Positions 12,105-32,825 are shown, counted from the first letter of the stretch. The stretch: 64,000 bases of DNA from Bombyx mori (GCF_030269925.1 NC_085110.1:8432001-8496000), one strand, 5' to 3'. The notes: generated from the letters alone by a model not told the origin. Made by a program: numbers and translations.

Positions 12105-12290
12105 TTTTGATTTTGTTCTTTTTTCTTTTGTTGTTGTTGTTGTTTGTTATTCTTTTGTTAATGTACCTACCATACATTATCTCTGCATCACCCTATGGTC
12201 GACTGGAAGATAATGCCCATGGCATTAAGTTTGCCTGTGTACAAGTTTTGTTTTGTGCTTAAAGTATAAATAAATAAATAAATTTATTAT
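12105..12290 (+). repeat. LINE 3' tail, (ATAA)n-terminated
   Basis: The sequence tcgactggaagataatgccc, catggcattaagtttgcctg and tgtacaagttttg, ending in a taaataaataaataaat microsatellite, matches a 3' UTR common to moth non-LTR retrotransposons (RTE/CR1-like in my memory). It is 5'-truncated with no coding part. Confidence 0.6.
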
Positions 12291-12751
12291 ATAATATTTA
12301 TAATATTTATTTATATTTACACATTTATAATACCTAATCAGTAATTAAATTTAAATCTTATCCGTTCTTAGTGTAAAAAGTGTAAAAGTTAATTATTGTA
12401 CAATTTTTTTATTTATTTAATTATTATTGCAAAAAAATGAAAATAATCAATGAAGTGGAGTTATCATATGCCGGTATAGTAGAATTTTATTTTATCGTGG
12501 AAATATTTGACAAATTTGTTATTTTATAACTAAAAATAACAAATAACAAATGAATTAAAAGTGTGACGAGTTACAGTTAATTTTTTTTTTTTTCGAAAAT
12601 TCATCTTTAATTGATTGTCAGTTATTATTGTACATATATTTATTGTACTCGTAGCTGACTGCTTTAAAAAATGACGACTACGTCCGTTATATTACTGTAT
12701 AGACATTGTTGCTTCCATTGTTGTAAGAAAATTTACCAACTAAGTTAGGTG

Positions 12752-13196
12752 TTTTTTTTTTTTTTATTGCACAGATGGATGGACGAGCTCACAGCCCACC
12801 TGGTGTTAAGTGGTTACTGGAGCCCATAGACATCTACAACGTAAATGCGCCACCCACCTCGAGATATAAGTTCTAATGTCTCAGTATAGTTACAACGGCT
12901 ACCCCACCCTTCGAACCGAAACGCTTCACGGCGGAAATAGGCGGGGTGGTGGTACCTACCCGTGCGGACTCACAAAAGGTCCTACCACCAGTGATTACGC
13001 AAATTATAATTTTGCGGGTTTGGTTTTTATTACACGATGTTATTCCTTCACCGTGGAAGTCAATCGTGAAATTTGTTGAGTACGTATTTCATTAGAAAAA
13101 TTGGTACCCGCCTGCGGGATTCGTACACCGGTGCATCGCTATATACGAATGCACCGGACGTCTTATCCTTTAGGCCACGACGACTTCAAAGGTTAA
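12752..13196 (-). repeat. Bm1 SINE, near full length
   Basis: The minus strand reads from the tRNA-like head at 13196 (gtcgtggcctaaaggataag, containing the A-box-like tggcctaaagg, then tacgaatcccgcaggcgg, a one-base variant of the B box) through the body (ggtaggaccttttgtgagtc) to the tail at ~12752, where a T-run on the plus strand is the SINE polyA. The RNA polymerase III box arrangement identifies a tRNA-derived SINE. This copy is the reference for the fragments elsewhere in the window. It lies next to the transposase-like ORF at 13280. Confidence 0.93.
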
Positions 13197-13279
13197 AGGT
13201 TAATATTAATAAATTTTTTTATCTGATTATTAATTTTTTTGTTTTTTTTCTCTTACAGGCAGCTTTCGAGTAACTTATT

Positions 13280-14320
13280 ATGCCACCTGTAGCAGCTGTG
13301 CCGGTTGATTTAGCTGTGAAAGTATTAAAAAAATACATTGCTCATTTCGCCAATGATGAATTTCCACAATGGAAGTCAGAAGTCTGGAAAAAAATTGCAA
13401 ACGATCCTGAGCTGGAGGGTAAATGGTCTATTGGTAGCGTAAGAACGAATGTTAGAGAAGATAGAAGAGGCATTTTGAGTGAAGCCAGAAGACAGTGTGG
13501 TATCACTGTAAATATCATATCTAATAAAAAATCAAACGTAAATGAAAATTGTGACATCTCCAAAGAGTCACATGAAGATTGTGATGAGGATAATTTGAAT
13601 GAAGAATCAGATTCTGAGAACGATGATATTCATAAGCATGAACGTTTTACTGTAGAAATTTCCCGGGATCTGTGGAATGAAATACACAGCCTTCAGCCTC
13701 TGGTTTACAAAGGTCGAAAATATGTTGGGTTTAAACCCAAGGTGTGGACCAATGCAGTATCTAATGCTTTTTGGAAGCAGCACCATTTAAAGTGTGCTTT
13801 CGTGTTTAAAAGAGGCAGAATTACACAACATGGAAGAAGTTATGCGACTATAATCGGACGCTGTCGAGCTAAAGATTGTCACAATCCAGTGAAAGGAATA
13901 ATTAAAGACTGTCCAGGAGAGGTCGGGCCCGTATATATTGAAATGTTTTGTCGTGATACTCGTTTCGTAAAACACGAAGATGTCAAAAGACCCCTTAACG
14001 GAACAGAACGTCTGAAAGTGCAAGCAGAACTTTTGAAAACTCATGCTTCTGCTTGGAGGAAGGAGAAAGCCAAAGATAATATAGATCCGGGAGATACTGG
14101 TTCGCCGTTTGTATATAATCTGAATACTCTGCATCAAGCAAAGAAAGAAACTAACATCAAGAAACTTGGTATTAAAACTGATGACATGCGAGACATGATT
14201 TTAGCGATTAGAAACATGTATGTTGATCCGTCTTATGTTAATTCTATTTTGGCGATTGGTGATACACCATTTTATGTATTTTATGCAACTCCAACTGCAA
14301 TATATTTCTTGAACTTATAA
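13280..14320 (+). pseudogene. Transposase-like ORF, truncated by an inverted-repeat structure (possibly MULE/NOF type)
   Basis: Open frame of 346 residues with ATG at 13280, preceded by a good splice acceptor (ttttttctcttacag ending at 13259). The N-terminus (~20-70) is helix-rich (FPQWKSEVWKKIANDPEL); an acidic linker (~105-118, EESDSENDD) precedes a central domain with conserved-looking aromatic and Cys residues (GRCRAKDCHNPVKG ~193-206, VYIEMFCRDTRF ~217-228). The last natural-looking segment is DTPFYVFYATPT; after it the frame runs into the inverted arm at 14295 and stops within ten residues. The layout recalls N-terminal parts of MULE-related proteins such as NOF of Drosophila foldback elements, but that is my impression, not a demonstrated match. 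The catalytic domain is missing, so it cannot be an active transposase. Confidence 0.5.
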
Positions 14321-17002
14321 ATAATTATCATTTCAACAAAAACAGATTTTGTGTGCATTACATTTACATTTTTTGAACTACGTAATGAATTTAGGAATTT
14401 TTAATTTTATTATAAAATACAAGTATCATAACTATCTCCTATTGCATGGTAATGAATAGTATCATTTTAATACGAAAGTTGTTCTCCTAAAATATTCTTA
14501 GAATAATTAGAAATCACTGAAATTTCTATATGCTTGTTAATATTCAATGTTATTAAAAAAACTGAATTTATCAAAACCGCGCTAATTGTACTTTAACGAC
14601 TAATTGGCCGTCTTCACTGACATTTTTTTGTTGAAGTATTGTTGTAGTTTGTTGAAGTTTTCAATATTTTTTTGATCTACATAAGAAATAATTAGACAGT
14701 ATAAACGCACTTGTTGAAAAAACGTTAGTAAATACGGCCATTGCCAGCTGACTGACAAAACCGGCGCATGCGCAATGTAGGCGTGAGTTGATGGTTTGCT
14801 TATTAGAATCAGTTAAAAAATAATTAATAATTGGGAATTTAATTGTTTTTATGATCGAAAAATCACCGATAGTCGTCGAACAAACGATAATTGATCAAAA
14901 TTAATTAATCAGCGATAAAAATAAAGATATCTAGTAAGGGGGGGGGGGGGGGGGGGAGGGCAACATAAGGGTGATCATTTGTTTAATTAGTTATAAATAA
15001 ATAAAAGACGAACAAACATTTTTTACATTCGAACATTAACGAACAAATAATTTAAAATAAAAAAAATCCGAAAATCAAAAAAGTGGGACCAACTTCAGTG
15101 AGGGAATAATCTGTCAGAAATTATTGATTTTCGCAAAGGGTAAAGAGCATAATCTGTAGTAAAGAGTAGAGCAGAATATTGCGTTTGTACTTAAGTACCA
15201 AACCACTTAATTTCAGGTGGGCTTGAGTTCGTCCACCCATTTCCCCCCCGACAAATCCCTCCTGAGTAGTGATCTCGAGACACTGCCCGGTATGGGTGAC
15301 GCAGTCATTCTGGCAGGCGATCTAAATTGCCACCACACTAGCCAGTGGAACTGCCATTGGACGAATGTGAACGGTAGGCGTCTCGACGCGTTCATAGACG
15401 ACCTCACATTCGAAATAGTCAGCCCCCCGACCCCAACGTGCTATCCGTTCAGCACCACGCGTCGTCCGAGCACAATAGATCTGACGCTGCTTAGGAACGT
15501 AACTCTGCGCTTGCGTTCCATCGAAGCACTGTCAGAGCTCGACTCAGACCACCGACCTGTCGTCATGCAGCTCGGTCGCCTGCTCAACCATGACCCAGTC
15601 ACGTTGACCATGGTGGATTGGAAGAAGCTGGGCACGTGCTTAGCTGATGCCGCTCCACCAATCCCCTGCGGCCCGGATTCAACTCCATCCCCCGAGGACA
15701 CAGTCGAATCCATAAACATATTTACCGAGCACATCTCTTCCGTGATCATAAAGTCTTCCAAACAAGTCGATGTGGAGGATTGCTTCCACCGCATCCGACT
15801 TTCCCCCGAGCTTAGGGATCAGTCGACGTCGCCCCAAACACGTCATTTCGGATCCTCCCAACCCACTAACGATGCTTTTAGGTACCTCAAGCACCGGTCA
15901 TCGTTCTCGTCGAACCCGTCGCCTGCGACGAAGGGCTCGACGAGTAAATTAACCCTCAGACACAGCCCATTGAGTTTCTCGCCGGATCTTCTCAGTGGGT
16001 CGCGTTTCCGATCCAGTGGTAGATTCTGCGAAGCACGGCTCTTGCTAGGGTCCGTGTTAGCAACGTCATCGGGTTTGAGACCCGTAAGCTCACCTACTGT
16101 TAAGGCTACGCTGATATAGCCTCTCAAGGCTATCAGCTTAAGTAGAAAAAAAATACCACCTATTCAAGCAATAAAAAATAAAAAACCTATGCACTGTCTC
16201 TATTTATTTGGCTCACTCAATTTGGACCCCTTTTTTTGATTTTCGGTTTTTTTTTTTTTTAATAATGTGTTCGTAGTTTGTTCGCTAATGTTTGAATGTA
16301 AAAATTGTTCGTCGTTTATTTATTTTTAATTAATTAAACAAATTATCACCCTTAAGTTGCCCCCCCCCCCCCCTACTGGATATCTTTATTTTTATCGCTG
16401 ATTAATTAATTTTAATCAATTATCGTTTATTCGACGACTATCGGTGATTCTTCGATCATAAAAACAATTAAATTCCCAATTATTAATTATTTTTAACTGA
16501 TTCTAATAAGCAAACCATCACCTCACGCCTACATTGCGCATGCGCCGGTTTTGTCAGTCAGCTGGCAATGGCCGTATTTACTAACGTTTTTTCAACAAGT
16601 GCGTTTATACTGTCTAATTATTTCTTATGTAGATCAATAAAATATTGAAAACTCCAACAAGCTACAACAATACTTCAACAAAAAAATGTCAGTGAAGACG
16701 GCCAATTAGTCGTTAAAGTACGATTAGAGTGGTTTTAATAAATTAAGTTATTTTTAATGATATTGAATATTAACAAGCATATAGAAATTTCAGTGATTTC
16801 TAATTATTCTAAGAATATTTTAGGAGTACAGCTTTCGTGTTAAAATAATACTATTCATTACCATGCAATGATACTTGTATTTTATAATAAAATTAATAAT
16901 TCTTAAATTCATTACGTAGTTCAAAAAATGAAAATGTAATGCACACAAAATCTGTTTTTGTTGAAATGATAATTATTTATAAGTCCAAGAAATATATTGC
17001 AG
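14295..17002. mobile_element. Foldback structure: ~800-bp inverted arms around a LINE/SINE-filled loop
   Basis: Bases 14295-15105 pair with the reverse complement of ~16205-17002. Shared landmarks are ctgcaatatatttcttg at the outer edge, gaccggcgcatgcgc-type GC palindromes, gatagtcgtcgaacaaacga, a G-run (~14938-14956) against a C-run (~16363-16373), and ccgaaaatcaaaaaa at the inner edge. Arms differ by scattered substitutions. The inner ends (ggaccaacttcagtgaggg) resemble termini of tandem copies at 18215 and 18740 and the outer termini of the element at 53564. The structure may therefore be two element ends facing each other across the loop rather than one simple foldback. Confidence 0.8.
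15185..16150 (+). mobile_element. Chimeric LINE fragment in the loop: endonuclease piece joined to a 3' tail
   Basis: Bases 15190-15240 are a Bm1-tail remnant (ccacttaatttcaggtgggc). From about 15217 a plus frame encodes part of an AP-endonuclease domain of a non-LTR retrotransposon: GDAVILAGDLNCHHTSQWNC (Asp/Asn active-site motif), then LDSDHRPVVM near residues 107-116 (catalytic SDH). Downstream (~15835-16150) the sequence switches to a LINE 3'-UTR family also present at 27885 and 30590 (ggatcttctcagtgggtcgc), ending in an A-run. Reverse transcriptase is absent, so an internal deletion or template switch joined EN to the tail. Confidence 0.7.
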
Positions 17003-17109
17003 GGACATTTAGTAGAAATTCATTTAATATGGAAGAATAAACTTAGTATATATATACTCTATCAGCAGGATTTTATTTTTAAAAAACCTGAGTATGTGTC
17101 ACCTAGCAC

Positions 17110-18222
17110 TCAATTGCTGCGGTATAAACGCATTTTTCAACAAAACGCTAGTAAATACGCTTATTGCCAGTTGACTGATAAAACCGGCGTATGCGCAATG
17201 TAGGCGTGAGGTGATGGTTTGCTTATTAGAATCAGTTAAAAAATAATAAATAATTGGGAATTTAATTGTTTTTATGATCGAACAATCACCGATAGTCGTC
17301 GAACAAACGATAATTGATCAAAATGAATTAATCTGAGCGATAAAAATAAAGATATCTAGTAAGAGGGGCCAACTTAAGGGTGATCATTTGTTTCATTAAT
17401 TATAAACTAGATGATAACCGAGCCTTGCTAGGGATTTTTTTTTTAAGTGAAAACTTCTTTAGAATCGTGATTTCAAACCGGATGCAACGGAAAAAACGAC
17501 AGGTAAGAGACACAAATACAAAAATGTGTAGGATGTAGCCAGCAAAGAATGAGACAAATATACATACTATTTAATACAGCGCCATCTGTGAGATTTTTTA
17601 ATACTAACGTGTGTATGAAAGCTCTTGTAGTGAATTTTAATTTAGGATTATACGTGAAATTAAAATATCAATTCACAGAGGGCGCTACCTTACAATTATT
17701 TACTAATGACAAAATTTTACATATACTTAAGACGTTTAGGATAATATTTTAATTTTGGAAGGTTTCACTTCTACCACGTGTGAATTGCACACATGTATTT
17801 TGATAACGCCATCTTGTTGTGTCTTTAAAGCAGTTAGTTGCTCTCAATTAAGAAAAATAGTATTATTATTCGCCAATAGATGTCGGGAAGAGGCATAAAG
17901 TTGATTATCGATAAAGTTCATTATTGAAAACACGAATAAAACAACATTTTCTGAAAATAAATCGTAGCTAGATCGATTTATCGCCCCCGAAATCTCCTAT
18001 ATACTTTATTTTATGAAAATCGTTGGAGCCGTTTCCGAGAATTCGATTATATATACATATATACGAGAATTGCTCGTTTAAAGGTATTAGATAAGATAAG
18101 ATAAATAAAAGACGAACAAACAATTTTACATTCGAACATTAACGAACAAACGACGGACAAATAATTAAAAATAAAAAAAATCTGAACATAAAAAAAGGAG
18201 GCCAAATTTACAGAGCCGCAAT
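17110..18222 (+). mobile_element. Third copy of the foldback arm, split by a ~690-bp insertion
   Basis: Bases 17110-17405 match the left arm (gcttattgccagttgactga, gatagtcgtcgaacaaacga, aataaagatatctagtaag) in the same orientation. The arm resumes at ~18098 (aataaaagacgaacaaacaa) and ends at ggccaaatttacagagccgc. Between lies 17406-18097, a moth repeat with atcgttggagccgtttccga and gagaattgctcgtttaaagg landmarks at its right end. The flanking ataaa may be its target duplication. No coding gene. Confidence 0.7.
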
Positions 18223-18742
18223 CAATCACCAATAGTCGTCGAACAAACGATAATTGAGTTGTCTATTATCAAAGGTGGCAATCTGTGCATTTGGACAAAA
18301 AAATGTTATTGATATGTCAATACAGATTGATTTGAATATAATCGTCTCCTTCAAAGAATACGGTTCAAAACCTGCATTAAATAAAGGTTAATAGTTAACC
18401 TGTTATTTATCTAAGATGTCGTTCCGAAGAGTTTTGTGACTGTCAATGGAATACAAAGTCAATAATTCGTTTTTCTGATTTACCAATAATTGTCCAAAAG
18501 TCACATTGCTGGCTCTGATAACAGTCGACTCAATTGATCAAAATAATTAATCAGCGATAAAAATAAAGATATCCAGTAAGGGGGGGCAACTTAAGGGTGA
18601 TAATTTGTTTCATTCATTATAAATAAATAAACGACGAACAATTTTTACACTCGAACATTAACGAACAAACGACGAACAAATAATTAAAAATAAAAAAATC
18701 CGAAAATCAAAAAAGGGGGGCCAAATTTACAGAGCCGCCTAT
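18223..18742 (+). mobile_element. Fourth, tandem copy of the foldback arm
   Basis: Starts just after the third copy ends (accaatagtcgtcgaacaaa), is interrupted by the MITE at 18256-18531, then continues with aataaagatatccagtaagg and ends ggccaaatttacagagccgc, the same terminus as the preceding copy. Two copies ending identically in the same orientation give a tandem arrangement of element ends. Confidence 0.75.
18256..18531. mobile_element. 276-bp MITE with ~16-bp inverted termini and AATT duplication
   Basis: Begins GAGTTGTCTATTATCA and ends with the near inverse TGATAACAGTCGACTC (3 mismatches in 16). The uninterrupted site is seen in the left arm at ~14887 (gataattgatcaaaa); here AATT is present on both sides (18252-18255, 18532-18535), so a 4-bp duplication is inferred by comparing filled and empty sites. 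There is no coding sequence. Superfamily not assigned. Confidence 0.85.
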
Positions 18743-18847
18743 TTATTCTACGGTGCAAAGAGTAGATCATAGATTATACTAATGCATTGCATTCAAATAT
18801 TAAGTGTATTGTCTATGGCATTGCATGACAGTTGTTTTGTTATTTAA

Positions 18848-19255
18848 AGACTTTTTGGCGGGAACGCGAGGAGTGAAGTTGTGTGATTTGTTTTATTTTG
18901 TCTATTTAGTGTTTCTTCGGGTTTAAATGTGTAATAATGGTGGTTTATTAACCGTTTAATATCTGTGAAAGTGCACAAATGTGGGAAAATGAAACAAAGC
19001 CGCTGGACGTAACTTCTCGGGATCATCCAAAAAGTCCACTGAAAAATCTTAGTAAATGACCACCATTTTACTGAGATTAGATTTCATCTCATATCATCTC
19101 ATTTAATTTCATCCTAGTTGAGTAATGTCTCAAATTAATCATTTTCATTTCATTTCACTCCATAATATCATTTTTCATAAAATTAAGAATATAGATTAAA
19201 ATAAGACATGACTTAAAGGTCTCAGTTACCAGGTCATAAAATCTCTTAAAAAAAA
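18848..19255 (+). repeat. Unclassified ~400-bp repeat, copy 1
   Basis: Begins ctttttggcgggaacgcgag, contains gtgcacaaatgtgggaaaat and gaaacaaagccgctggacgt, and ends near ttaccaggtcataaaatc. Copy 2 follows almost directly and copy 3 is at 40147. No open frame and no inverted ends were found; a LINE/SINE or Helitron origin is possible. Confidence 0.85.
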
Positions 19256-19272
19256 TTGTTTTGTTATATTTT

Positions 19273-19665
19273 GAGACTTTTTGGCGGGAGCGCGAGGAGT
19301 GAAGTTGTGTGATTTGTTTTATTTTGTCTATTTAGTATTTTTCAGGTTTAAATGTGTAATAACGGTAGTTTATTAACTATTTAATATCTGTGAAAGTGCA
19401 CAAATGTGGGAAAATGAAACAAAGCCGCTGGACATAGCTTCTCGGGATACTCCAAATGTCCACTGAAAAAATCTCAGTAAATGACCACCATTTTCCTGAG
19501 ATTACATATCGTCCCATATCATCTCATTTAATTCATCGCAGCTAATTAATGTCCCAAATTAATCATCTTCATTTCATGTCATTTTACTCCATTATATCAT
19601 TTTTCATAAAAATAAGACATGACTTAAAGGTCTTAGTTACCAGGTCATAAAATCCCATAAAAAAT
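19273..19665 (+). repeat. Unclassified ~400-bp repeat, copy 2 (tandem)
   Basis: Same landmarks as copy 1 in the same order (ctttttggcgggagcgcgag; gaaacaaagccgctggacat; ttaccaggtcataaaatc), starting about 20 bases after copy 1. It is slightly shorter through small deletions. Confidence 0.85.
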
Positions 19666-20067
19666 TATGTTGTTTTTTTTTTCTTTACTTAGTTCGAATA
19701 CATTGTAACATTGGAATAGTTTTCGAGTTTTATTATTATCTTATTTTTATTTGAACCGTTTAAAAAGGAAAGAATATTTTTTTGGATTACCTAACCTTCA
19801 GAAAATCTCAAAGGCAAGTTCCGAAGTGAATTAATTGATTGCAAGATGGATCCAAATTTTTACGCTATTACATACATATTGCATTCAAGGGTTGAGCAAA
19901 AAAATTGTATGTCATTTTTAAATCAATTCAAAATGCTCATACATACTATCGACTTGATATGTAATTAGAAATCCTGTTCATGTATGGAAATTACGTTAAA
20001 TCCAACAAAAAGACTTTATATAAATACGGAAAATTTGAACTTGTATGTATTAGAGATTTTTAATTAG
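19666..20067. other. AT-rich stretch upstream of Kap3 exon, no gene
   Basis: Nothing recognisable. No additional Kap3 exon was found here. Confidence 0.4.
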
Positions 20068-29742
<9,675 letters not shown>

Positions 29743-30585
29743 TTTAAAATAGTTTTAAATAATCACATAGATGCTTAACACGTATTAGTTTTTGCTTCTA
29801 TTAATCTAGCTTCAAATAGAAAAAAAAAGCGTGCAACTATTTGTTATTTAGATTGTTCTGATTTATATTAAAATAAAACAGTAACAGCCTAAAATGTTCG
29901 TATGTAATTTAGACTCTACATAAATTATTTATTTTTTCCTAAAGCTTATTTAGTTTTTAGTAAGGATATATTTGGTGTCTTCGATCACAATCAAAAGAAA
30001 TTAATCCTGTAAATAAAGCCCAACACTTTAGTCGATATCTTACAGAATATGACTCTAGGTTGCGATTATAGTAACTGAATGAAGATCTCAGTAATGTATG
30101 AAGAATACTTGACGCCCACTAACGCTAACAGCTTTTAACGATGTATTTGTGCACTGTGAAGTTTTAATGATCAAGCTCTGATTGATAGGTGAAGTCTAAA
30201 TATTATGATGATCTCAGTATTAAATAAATCGCAGTTTTCTTTTTTGGTATAACTAAATATACAGTGTGGCCACAAATACTGTTATAATATATAAATAAAG
30301 ATATTATATTTAAATTTAGAACGTGACTTTCTCTTATATTCATTACTACCTTATCTCATTTTCGTAGAAATCTGTGTTAAAGACTCTTGTGTGATTAAAA
30401 TAAGCTAGGTAATAAAGAGAACCGAATTAATGTGAAAATATTACAATATTACACATTTGAAATTTTTGTAACACTATCCGCAATACTAATTGTTGTCAAC
30501 CGAATGTTTGTGTATATAACTATTTTATGTATTTAAGTAGGTCGTATGAAACGTCCTCTGTTTATGTGAATTTTGCGTTCTGTAG
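29743..30585. other. Kap3 3' flank
   Basis: Probable 3' UTR. Poly(A) signals aataaa occur at ~29873 and ~30014. Around 30262-30287 cagtgtggccacaaatactg resembles the inverted terminus of the mariner at 50493, possibly a solitary end. No further gene. Confidence 0.45.
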
Positions 30586-30589
30586 TAAA

Positions 30590-30905
30590 AGTGGGTTTCG
30601 ACATCTCGGATCCTCCCGACCCACTAACGGTGCTTTTAAGTACCCCAAGCACCGGTCATCGTTCTCGTCGAACCCATCGCTGGCGACGAAGGGCTCGGCA
30701 AGTAAATTAACCCACAGACACAGCCCATTGAGTTTCTCCAAGAATCTTCTCAGTGGGTCGCGTTTCCGATACGATGGTAGATTCTGCGAAGCTCTTGCTA
30801 TGGTTCGTGTTAGCAACTACGTCAGGCTTGAGATCTGTGAGCTCACCTACTCGCCCGGTGACGCTGATATGGTCTATGAAGACCATCACCTTTGGTTGGA
30901 AAAAA
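30590..30905 (+). repeat. Bombyx LINE 3' tail, copy 2
   Basis: Strong match to 15835-16150: catctcggatcctcccgacc, taccccaagcaccggtcatc, gacgaagggctcggcaag, agaatcttctcagtgggtcg, gcgaagctcttgctatgg. The open frames across it are a by-product of its composition. Confidence 0.8.
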
Positions 30906-31184
30906 GTGTACATATCAAAGTGGAATAAACTGTTGTTTTATGAGGATGAATTTATATAGTTCGTATCAAATATTTTTTTCATATCATTATCAATGTGTAA
31001 CTAAGAAATGGTTTATACAAAATATATCTTCTGTCCTGCGCATTATTCTCGTTTCGTATATTCCGATGATTATACATATGTATGGATGTATGTAGTCTTT
31101 GGGCGCCACAGTCCAATTCTGTTGTTGAATGAAAATAAAATATCCATTATTTTATATAGGTACTTTAAAACTTTATTATAATGT

Positions 31185-31475
31185 AACGCTGGCAAGAGTA
31201 TCGCCATCGATCGTGAAACAGCAGAAACGAATATCAAAAATCTAGTAAAATCGAGAATGATCGAGGAGTTCATCGCCATCTATTTTCAAATAGCGCAAAC
31301 ACATATCGAACGGCTCGACTTAACGGGAATATTCTCGATGATTGTAGAGATGTCGTATCGACTATAAAAGCGTTGCAAAGATAATACGAAGGCAGTAAGT
31401 AATTGGATCTATTCGAAGCGAAACAGCGAAAGGATCACCTGAAGCGAAGCGAAAGAAATGAATTACGAATAGCCC
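31185..31475 (+). mobile_element. LTR-like fragment, second copy
   Basis: Related to 26226-26690: tgtaacgctggcaagagt start, catctattttcaaatagcgc, gtcgtatcgactataaaagc (TATA box) and gaagcgaaacagcgaaagga. Solo or truncated LTR; no internal genes beside it. Confidence 0.55.
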
Positions 31476-31818
31476 CCTTAGGCTAGGAGCGAATAGGTAG
31501 GAAAAAAACATTCACTTCTGCCTACAATGGCAATAATTTTTTTTAACTCGTGCGAAGGTAGTGTGTGTGTGTGCGTTTCTCGTTTTTCTCTTGAACCTTT
31601 TTGAGTAAGAAGAACCTGCTTGATAGGCCGGTCGCACTATCGCATTTACTGCGTTTTCGTCTAACTTTCAACTTCCGTAAACAATCCGAAGATGTAGGGT
31701 TTTTAACTATAATAGGTATTCTTACGTGCGTTAAACTTGGTTTGAAGACATAAACCTTTATGTGTGTGTAATCTTAAGTGATTTTATTCATATGCGATTT
31801 TGAAACTGTAATGATATA

Positions 31819-31980
31819 TGATGTAAACTTCATAGTTGAAATTATCAACCATAAGTTGACGTCATTGTCAATCTGTTTTATTCGTTATTTGTCAATGTAC
31901 CTAATGTAATCAAAGCAAATTTTACTGTTAATTTTAGCTTATTAAAACCTTATATTCAGTAAAGGTTTTCTCTTATTACA
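31819..31980 (+). repeat. 5' LTR of the Gypsy element
   Basis: TG...CA-type ends; contains gttgacgtcattgtcaatct and aaaccttatattcagtaaag. Transcription would start here. Confidence 0.92.
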
Positions 31981-32111
31981 ATTTAATAAGCTAAATAAAT
32001 AAAAAAATTGATAGATATCTCCGCCCTGAAAGGTTTGATATCGACCCGTCAGATAGCTCTAGTACGCAAGCTTGGATACATTGGCGTAAAACTTTCGAAA
32101 ACTTCATTTTC

Positions 32112-32825
32112 GTGCAGAAGCCGACCGCTTCAGAAACAGATGCACAGTCGGTTCGTCCGCCAGAAAAATGGGACAGCATAAAGTTTCAACTTTTGGTAAA
32201 CCATATATCACCAAATATCTACACATATATAAGCGAAGCTACGAACTACGAAGAAGCGATCACAATACTGCAAAAACTGTATGTAAAACCAAAAAATCTG
32301 ATTTTTGCTAGACACGTGTTAGCAACAAGGAAACAACGACCAGAAGAAAGTATTGACACATATTTACAAGCTTTGAAACTACTTTCTAAAGATTGTGATT
32401 TTGTGGCTGTTGATGCAGAAACAAACAAAAACGATAGCGTACGTGATGCTTTCATATCCGGTATATCATCGCATAAAATCAGACAAAGGCTTTTAGAAAA
32501 CTTAACTCTAACACTTGATCAAGCTTACAACCAAGCACTCTCTCTAGAAACTGCAGAGATCACCTCTCAAAACTTCAATACTGTCTCTTTAAATGCTGTT
32601 GCTCCAAAAGAACCAACATTAGTCTCTTCGAAATCACAAACTCTGCACAACGAGACCTGCTCTTCTGTTAATAATCCTCGACGACAAATATGTTTCTTTT
32701 GTGGGGGTCAAATACATCCTCGTAAGAACTGCCCTGCATTTGAAAATACTTGTCAGCTCTGCAACAGAAGGGGCACTTTGCCACTGTTTGTAGAAGCTCT
32801 TCTAAATCTACAAATTCTGTGGTAG
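32112..32825 (+). CDS. gag: Gag of the Gypsy element
   Basis: Frame of 237 residues from the ATG at 32112; the same frame is open upstream to ~32010 and encodes Gag-like residues (RPERFDIDPSDSSS, AWIHWRKTFENFIF), so translation probably begins before 32112, perhaps at a non-AUG or lost start. The capsid-like helical region runs to ~residue 150 (EESIDTYLQALKLLSKDCDF). Near the end is a zinc knuckle, CFFCGGQIHPRKNCP (~196-210, CCHC-like), and the start of a second, CQLCNRRG; the frame then shifts and the rest of the second knuckle (HFATVC) continues in the pol frame. Gag forms the particle that packages the RNA. Confidence 0.85.
   Translation: MQKPTASETDAQSVRPPEKWDSIKFQLLVNHISPNIYTYISEATNYEEAITILQKLYVKPKNLIFARHVLATRKQRPEESIDTYLQALKLLSKDCDFVAVDAETNKNDSVRDAFISGISSHKIRQRLLENLTLTLDQAYNQALSLETAEITSQNFNTVSLNAVAPKEPTLVSSKSQTLHNETCSSVNNPRRQICFFCGGQIHPRKNCPAFENTCQLCNRRGTLPLFVEALLNLQILW

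Noticed and set aside
12752..13196. tRNA gene at the Bm1 head
   Set aside because: The A/B-box-like segment is joined to a SINE body and lacks a complete tRNA fold; it is a tRNA-derived SINE promoter.
15441..15894. Minus-strand ORFs over the LINE chimera
   Set aside because: Shadows of the plus-strand endonuclease frame in GC-rich sequence.
30527..30959. ORFs across the LINE tail
   Set aside because: The same text appears in two other non-coding LINE tails; open frames are a compositional accident.
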